Below, piece by piece: positions 59,332 to 64,000 of a stretch of DNA of 64,000 bases (position 1 is its first letter; every line of letters starts with the position of its first letter). The stretch is from UBA1240 sp045599185 (GTDB lineage Bacteria > Spirochaetota > Spirochaetia > Treponematales > Treponemataceae): NCBI GenBank assembly GCA_045599185.1, contig JAZRVO010000012.1, forward strand, positions 186,001 to 250,000, written 5' to 3'. Both the position numbers and the translations under genes were made by a program. A model generated the notes under the pieces. It had not been told where the DNA came from. It ran no database searches and saw only the letters and a program-made list of their open reading frames with translations.

Positions 59332-60015
59332 TTATTTAAGGAAAGAAAATACTTTACCGGTTTTGCTGCCCGGTTTAAGCCAGCCGGTTGTCTTGCGGTT
59401 CTGCAATTCGTCCAGATAGCTGAAAAGCCACGTGCAAATTTCACTGTCGCTGTTATTGTCGGCACGGACAAGGGTAATCTGGTAAGGTTTGTTCTGTGTT
59501 TCGGCACGTGCGGCAAAGTTTTCTGCCATTGCTATAAAGGCTTCCTGTGCAACTGCCAGCGGTATGCTTGCCGGGCGAATTTCCGGGCCGGTTTTTACCG
59601 GGTTTGCAAAGCTTGGCATGTATTTAAGAACAAAAACCAGCCTTCCGCTGTTCTGTTTTTCAAACTGTTTCAAAACTTCCTGAATCATGTAGCTGTAGCC
59701 CAAAATAAGTTCGTCGCAAACTTTGCTGAAACTTTCAATGTCGCAAAGGGCAAAATCCGGTGCGTTAAACTGGGCGTCAAATACCAGAATTACTTCGTCA
59801 AGGGTTTTATAATCGTTTAATGCCTTTAAAATTACGCTGCGTGCCGAAATTGGCGACGGTCTGTTCCATGTAATTGTGCCGTTATGGCCTGTGCCTTCAA
59901 TTTCTACACCGGCAGGAAGTGTTATTAAAACGTTGCGTTCTGCATTTGCTGCAAAATTTGAATATGTAGTGCCAGCCGGATAGTCTTTGCCGGCGATTAA
60001 AGTAGTTTTCTTCAT
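59332..60015 (-). CDS. Uncharacterised protein with SDR-like (Rossmann) layout lacking catalytic residues
   Basis: A 227-residue cytoplasmic protein. Alternating strands and helices (VILVFDAQFN, GRLVFVLKYMP, QEAFIAMAENFAARAE) resemble the second half of a short-chain dehydrogenase, but no TGxxxGxG loop and no YxxxK pair are visible. The first 60 residues (ITLPAGVEIEGTGHNGTITWNR) look beta-rich. Not recognised further. The start at 60015 (MKKTTLIAG) fits a TTGAGA-17-TATACT promoter whose -10 is 7 bases from the ATG; no Shine-Dalgarno. Confidence 0.6.
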   Translation of the reverse strand: MKKTTLIAGKDYPAGTTYSNFAANAERNVLITLPAGVEIEGTGHNGTITWNRPSPISARSVILKALNDYKTLDEVILVFDAQFNAPDFALCDIESFSKVCDELILGYSYMIQEVLKQFEKQNSGRLVFVLKYMPSFANPVKTGPEIRPASIPLAVAQEAFIAMAENFAARAETQNKPYQITLVRADNNSDSEICTWLFSYLDELQNRKTTGWLKPGSKTGKVFSFLK

Positions 60016-60022
60016 AAAAAAC

Positions 60023-60051
60023 AGTATAAAGCAAGTGGCAAAAGTTCTCAA
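60023..60051 (-). promoter_or_regulatory. Promoter of the SDR-like gene, predicted leaderless
   Basis: On the minus strand, -35 TTGAGA (60046-60051), a 17-base spacer and -10 TATACT (60023-60028), 7 bases before the ATG. Confidence 0.6.
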
Positions 60052-60062
60052 TCACAAAGCCG

Positions 60063-60089
60063 TTGACCATGCTTAAAATGTTCTATATT
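60063..60089 (+). promoter_or_regulatory. Promoter of the symporter gene, predicted leaderless
   Basis: -35 TTGACC (60063-60068) and -10 TATATT (60084-60089) with a short 15-base spacer; 8 bases to the ATG. It is back-to-back with the SDR-like promoter. Confidence 0.45.
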
Positions 60090-60097
60090 CTGCCTTT

Positions 60098-61324
60098 ATG
60101 AAAATTTGGTTAAAATATTTAATTGGTTGTGCCCTTGGCATTTGCATGGCACTTTTAATGCAGGGAACGAATGAAAGTGCTGCCGTTGTCATAAATTATC
60201 TGTGTGATTTTTCACTTAGAGCCGGACGGTACGCACTTTTGCCGTTTTTGTTCTTTACGATGACGGTTGCTGTATTTGAACTGCGCGTCAACAAGTCTCT
60301 TTTTAAGACGGCGGTTTTAACAATCTGTTTTTCCGTAATTTCTACCGCAGTTTTAACAATTATTGGTGCGCTTTCGGTAATAATTGCAAAACCGCCGCGC
60401 CTGCCAATTGCAATTGAAGAAGTTGCACAGCTTTACACTCTGGACGTTTTTTCCAATATTCTGAAACTTGTGCCTCTTTCCAATTTTGACAGTTTTCTGG
60501 ACGGAAAATTCCTTCTGCCGCTTTTGGTTTTTGCCGGTTTTGCCGGTGCCGGTGCTGCTGCCGACCGCAGCGGTGCAAAACCAATGCTTACGCTTTTTGA
60601 TTCAATTGCAAGGGTAAGCTACGCGGTAATATGTTTTTTCATCGACATGCTGGCGGTTGGTCTTGTTGCCGTTTCCTGCGTGTGGTTTTTCAGCTTTAAG
60701 GGAATTATCGGAAACCAGTCTTTCAGGTTTCTGATTCTGCTTGTTTCAATTGACGTGATTTTTATAGTGCTGATTTTGTATCCGCTGGTTATGCGCCTGT
60801 GCCTGCACGAAAAACATCCGTACCGCGTAATTTTCGCTTCGGTTGCTTCAGTTATTACTGCTTTCTTTTCCGGCGACTATAACCTTACTCTTGGCGTAAG
60901 TTTGCGCCACGCCCGGGAAAGCCTAGGAATTGATACGAAAATCAATTCGGTATGTATGCCGGTGTTCAGTGTTTTTTCCCGTGGCGGTGCAGCACTGGTA
61001 ATGTCTGCTTCGTTTTTAGTTATTCTTAAATCTTATTCGGATTTGGGAATTTGGCAGGACATTCCATGGATTTTGGGAACTGCCTTTGTAATTTCTTTTC
61101 TGCTTGGTTCAATGCCAACCCAAAGTGCTTTTATTGGACTTGCTGTAATGTGCACCCTTTACGGCAGCGGTTTTGAAAACGGTTATTTAATTATTAAAGC
61201 GGCAGCTTTCTTTTTATGTTCTGCGGCGGCGGTAATTGATGCTGTTACTTCAATTGTGGGCTGCTACTTTATTGCAACCCAGCAGAATATGGTTCAGCAT
61301 AAGGAACTGAAAACTTACATTTAG
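60098..61324 (+). CDS. Dicarboxylate/amino acid:cation symporter (SDF family)
   Basis: A 408-residue membrane transporter with about eight TM helices and re-entrant regions. The layout and the FSGDYNLTLGVSLRHARESLG, FSRGGAALVMSASFLVILKSYS and QSAFIGLAVMCTLYG blocks match the GltP/DctA-like family (PF00375), though the SSAAT and NMDGT signatures are diverged. Substrate is probably a small acidic organic compound with Na+ or H+. No Shine-Dalgarno. Confidence 0.78.
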   Translation: MKIWLKYLIGCALGICMALLMQGTNESAAVVINYLCDFSLRAGRYALLPFLFFTMTVAVFELRVNKSLFKTAVLTICFSVISTAVLTIIGALSVIIAKPPRLPIAIEEVAQLYTLDVFSNILKLVPLSNFDSFLDGKFLLPLLVFAGFAGAGAAADRSGAKPMLTLFDSIARVSYAVICFFIDMLAVGLVAVSCVWFFSFKGIIGNQSFRFLILLVSIDVIFIVLILYPLVMRLCLHEKHPYRVIFASVASVITAFFSGDYNLTLGVSLRHARESLGIDTKINSVCMPVFSVFSRGGAALVMSASFLVILKSYSDLGIWQDIPWILGTAFVISFLLGSMPTQSAFIGLAVMCTLYGSGFENGYLIIKAAAFFLCSAAAVIDAVTSIVGCYFIATQQNMVQHKELKTYI

Positions 61325-61612
61325 GCTGAATGTCGAGTTTATATAAAATGTCCCCAAAAAACAGCCTTTCGACAGTACCTGCTTCGAAAAAAAAGCGTTG
61401 CTTGAAGTTACGCTGCAAATGCGCCCTTCGGTCGTGACGGGTTTTTTCGTGTCTGTATCTGTCTGCGGCTGTTTTTAGCACAATTTATAAATGTCTTTTG
61501 GCTTTTTGTATAAAACTCAAAAGTTGACCATTTAATTTTTTATCACGTTTTTTGTGTGATTTTTGTTTTTCAGTTTTTCAATTTGAATTTTTTGTAATTC
61601 TGGTGAATTGAT
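61325..61612. other. Intergenic region without a recognisable gene
   Basis: Between the symporter and ftsK lie about 290 bases with short imperfect inverted repeats (for example ATCAC / GTGAT near 61541-61560, followed by T). No start with ribosome site, tRNA or known RNA motif was seen. Confidence 0.5.
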
Positions 61613-61660
61613 AAAAAAGCCGGTGAACTGATTTATTCAGCCACCGGCTTTTGTTTTTTT
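61613..61660. terminator. Bidirectional terminator between the symporter and ftsK
   Basis: AAAAGCCGGTG (61615-61625) pairs with CACCGGCTTTT (61642-61652); an inner CTGA/TCAG pairing extends it. T-runs follow on both strands. Confidence 0.85.
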
Positions 61661-61694
61661 TATTTATGGTTCATTTATCGCGCCTTATTAGGGC

Positions 61695-64000
61695 TTATTC
61701 AATTTCTGCCGTACCTGCTGCCGGGCTTGGGCGGCTTGGCACGTGTATAACGTCACGCGGCTTAGAACCGTTTGCAGGTCCTACAATTCCCCGGTCTTCC
61801 ATTTCTTCTACCAGACGGGCGGCGCGGTTATAGCCAATTTTAAGCCGCCGCTGAATGTAAGAAGCCGACGCTTTTCCAGCCTGAAGGACAATATCCAGCG
61901 CTTTTTCGTAAAGCGGATCTTCTCCTTCCATAAAAAGGTTCTGTTCCGGCTCTTCTTCTTCCTCTTCAAAGAAAATTTCTTCGTCAATGTATTCGGGTTC
62001 GCCAAAACGCTTAACGTATTCTACAACGTTTTCAACTTCATTTTCGGTTACGTAAGTGCCCTGAATGCGTACCGGGAAAGGATCGACTGCGGAAGCATAA
62101 AGCATATCGCCTTTGCCCAAAAGCTTTTCTGCACCAACCTGATCAATGATGATGCGGCTGTCCATTTTTGCGGCAACCATAAAGGCAATTCTGGTTGGGA
62201 TGTTTGCCTTGATAAGGCCTGTAATTACGTCTACGCTTGGGCGCTGGGTTGCCAGCACCAGATGAATTCCTACGGCGCGGCTCATTGCGGCAAGGCGCGA
62301 AACTGTCGATTCCAGTTCCTTGCCGGTTGTTGCCATAAGGTCTGCAAATTCGTCAATAATTACCACAATGTAAGGCAGTTTTTCGTTTGCAATGTGGCGT
62401 TCGTCAATCCGCTTGTTGTAACTTTTAATGTCGCGCACGCCCATGTGGTCAAGCAGGGCATATCGGCGTTCCATTTCGCAAAGGCAGTATTGAAGAGCCT
62501 GAAATGCCTTTTTAGGTTCTGTAATTACCGGCGTAAGCAGGTGCGGAATGTCGTTGTAAAGCTTCAGTTCAACAATTTTCGGGTCAATAAGAATCATTTT
62601 AACCTGCTGCGGTGAACGCTTGTACAAAATTGAAAGAATCATTGTGTTAACGCATACAGATTTACCTGAACCTGTTGAACCTGCAATCAAAAGGTGCGGC
62701 GTCGCGGCAAGGTCTAAAAGTTTTGCTTCGCCCGTAATGTCTTTTCCCAAAACAACTGGTATTTCCATTTTGTTGAAAAGCGGTGAATCGTTGTCAATCA
62801 GTTCCTTAAAGCCAACGATTGCACGTTCTTTGTTTGGTACTTCAATGCCTACGGCGTGTTTGCCAGGAATTGGTGCAACAATGCGCACGCTGGAAGCTGC
62901 CAGACGAAGTGCAATATTGTCCTGCAATGCAACGATGCGGTTTAATTTAACGCCGGGTGCCGGTAAAATTTCAAACATTGTAATTACAGGACCTTTGCGT
63001 ATGCCAGTAACTTCTGCTTCAATCTTAAACTCCGAAAGTGTCTGCTTAAGAATATTGGCGGCGCGCTGGGTTTCGGCATCAATAATCCAGTACTGGTTGT
63101 CCGGGTAGGTTTCAAGCAGGCCTTCTGCCGGAATTGAATAAGTTACCGCCGGTTTTACGGGTTTTGCAGCCGGTGCAGGTTCTTCTGCCTGATCTTCAAA
63201 ATCAGAATTTTCGTCAATGTCTTCTTCATCGTCAGTTTCTGTTTCTGCGGCTTCAAAATCGTCTATCCGTTCAATTCCTTCTGTATCGTCAGCGGTTTCT
63301 TCATCTTCGGTTTCGCCATAATCGTCCAAAACTTCGGCTTCCGGTTCTTCTTTTACTGCGCTAAATGAAGAAGTTGGAATTCTGGTTTGCAGAAGCTGGT
63401 CAATGCTTGGCACTTCATCAACTTCGTAGGCTTCGTTTTCATCGTCTTCAAGGGTATCAATCTGGCGGTTAGGGTTACCAAGACCGTTGCCTAAAAAATT
63501 GCTGCTTGCCGAAAAACTGTCATTTTTTTTTGCTTCTTCGGCTTCGTCAAAAGTGCTGATTACTGGTTCTTCGTAATCGTCTTCTTCAATTTCTTCCAGT
63601 GCTTCTTCGCTTTCGCTTTCTGTTTCAGCTTCATAGTCTGGTACAGTTTCTTCCGGCTGAATGTCTAAAGCACTTGGCAAAGTTTTAAAAGCCTGTTCTT
63701 CGGCAACGCTTACATCATCGCTGGTTAAAGGCGTAATTTCGCCCGGTTCTGTAAAATCATCGTCGTCAAGGGCAAGTTCAATGTCGCTGTTTTCTTCAAT
63801 GTCGTCAAAGGCACTTTGAACAGGTTCTTCGTCTTCGTCCTCGTCGTCTTCAAAAGCTGGTATCGGTTCAAGGTTTTCCGGCTGAATCGGTGCAAAAGGA
63901 TTTTCCAGAAAAGCTGCTTCGCTTTGGCTTGTAAAGTTTTCTGTGCCAAGTTCTGCAACCGGGGTCTGTTCTTCGTAGGTTTTGGCGGCTTCTGCCAAAC
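61695..64000 (-). CDS. ftsK: DNA translocase FtsK/SpoIIIE (5' part beyond the window)
   Basis: Pumps chromosomal DNA at the division septum and directs dimer resolution. The frame is open to the window edge, so the N-terminal membrane domain is missing from view. The visible part is about 767 residues: a strongly acidic linker (about 300 residues, mainly Glu/Asp), then the alpha/beta motor with Walker A GSTGSGKSVCVN, Walker B VVIIDEFADLM and LATQRPSVDVITGLIKAN, and the C-terminal gamma winged helix (ALDIVLQAGKASASYIQRRLKIGYNRAARLVEEME) that reads KOPS sites. Ends at a strong terminator. Confidence 0.95.
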   Translation of the reverse strand, partial: LAEAAKTYEEQTPVAELGTENFTSQSEAAFLENPFAPIQPENLEPIPAFEDDEDEDEEPVQSAFDDIEENSDIELALDDDDFTEPGEITPLTSDDVSVAEEQAFKTLPSALDIQPEETVPDYEAETESESEEALEEIEEDDYEEPVISTFDEAEEAKKNDSFSASSNFLGNGLGNPNRQIDTLEDDENEAYEVDEVPSIDQLLQTRIPTSSFSAVKEEPEAEVLDDYGETEDEETADDTEGIERIDDFEAAETETDDEEDIDENSDFEDQAEEPAPAAKPVKPAVTYSIPAEGLLETYPDNQYWIIDAETQRAANILKQTLSEFKIEAEVTGIRKGPVITMFEILPAPGVKLNRIVALQDNIALRLAASSVRIVAPIPGKHAVGIEVPNKERAIVGFKELIDNDSPLFNKMEIPVVLGKDITGEAKLLDLAATPHLLIAGSTGSGKSVCVNTMILSILYKRSPQQVKMILIDPKIVELKLYNDIPHLLTPVITEPKKAFQALQYCLCEMERRYALLDHMGVRDIKSYNKRIDERHIANEKLPYIVVIIDEFADLMATTGKELESTVSRLAAMSRAVGIHLVLATQRPSVDVITGLIKANIPTRIAFMVAAKMDSRIIIDQVGAEKLLGKGDMLYASAVDPFPVRIQGTYVTENEVENVVEYVKRFGEPEYIDEEIFFEEEEEEPEQNLFMEGEDPLYEKALDIVLQAGKASASYIQRRLKIGYNRAARLVEEMEDRGIVGPANGSKPRDVIHVPSRPSPAAGTAEIE

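Noticed and set aside
61325..61612. Possible small structured RNA after the symporter
   Set aside because: No conserved SRP, 6S, tmRNA or RNase P hallmarks and no strong fold by eye.
61743..62615. 290-residue plus-strand frame opposite ftsK
   Set aside because: Antisense shadow of the FtsK motor domain with no recognisable protein features.
1..64000. CRISPR arrays, prophage modules, complete insertion sequences
   Set aside because: No regularly spaced repeats, cas, integrase, transposase or structural phage genes were found.

Overview
The window looks like the replication-origin region of a spirochaete chromosome, most likely a Treponema. The evidence is gene content and order, not a database match. 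A minus-strand block (dnaA, dnaN, recF, a DUF721/DciA-like gene, rpmH, rnpA, yidD, yidC, jag, a secreted protein, an immunophilin) runs left from the origin. gyrB and gyrA run right, so both arms are transcribed with replication. Archaeal-type PheS, a cyclophilin-FKBP fusion lipoprotein and several methyl-accepting chemotaxis proteins fit a spirochaete. GC content is moderate, roughly low-to-mid 40s percent by eye.

Left arm (1-23.5 kb): a cysteine-rich permease / thioredoxin-like / C_GCAxxG operon behind a perfect inverted repeat; a CPBP protease; era; rpiA with a bifunctional DHQase-shikimate dehydrogenase-like gene whose catalytic residues look altered; a def-fmt-PASTA operon; a 1527-residue hybrid histidine kinase with degenerate GGDEF and a separate response regulator; pheS; a single-Cache chemoreceptor; a YeiH-type exporter; a long RluA-type pseudouridine synthase; and pepF.

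Origin (23.5-38 kb): oriC is assigned to the dnaN-dnaA gap (31609-31835). It has four DnaA-box-like nonamers TTTTC[A/C]ACA and a run of TAA triplets beside one box, arranged as in a basal unwinding element. DnaA has a very long Gln/Asn/Pro-rich linker.

Right arm (38-64 kb): an AT-rich island (a StrF-like glycosyltransferase and a divergent ROK protein) carries two perfect parS sites, with a degenerate third in rlmB. Then come argA, an SDR gene, rlmB, a PII-like gene, initiator tRNA-Met, a GNAT gene interrupted by a stop codon, proC, an FGE-like gene, a dual-Cache chemoreceptor, a TRAP binding protein, tRNA-Ala(CGC), an XRE regulator divergent from an MBOAT/SGNH acyl-transfer pair, a HAD phosphatase, pfkA, a PAP2 phosphatase, mnmE, a thioesterase, mgtC, an SDR-like gene, a dicarboxylate-type symporter and the 3' part of ftsK.

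Three cross-window patterns stand out. (1) DnaA-box-like pairs spaced exactly 11 bp occur outside oriC, inside rluA/pepF and after mnmE. (2) Many genes have a sigma70-like -10 hexamer 6-10 nt before the start codon and no Shine-Dalgarno, suggesting leaderless mRNAs. (3) Dispersed GTCAT...ATGAC palindromes lie at gene ends. No CRISPR array, prophage or complete insertion sequence was seen.
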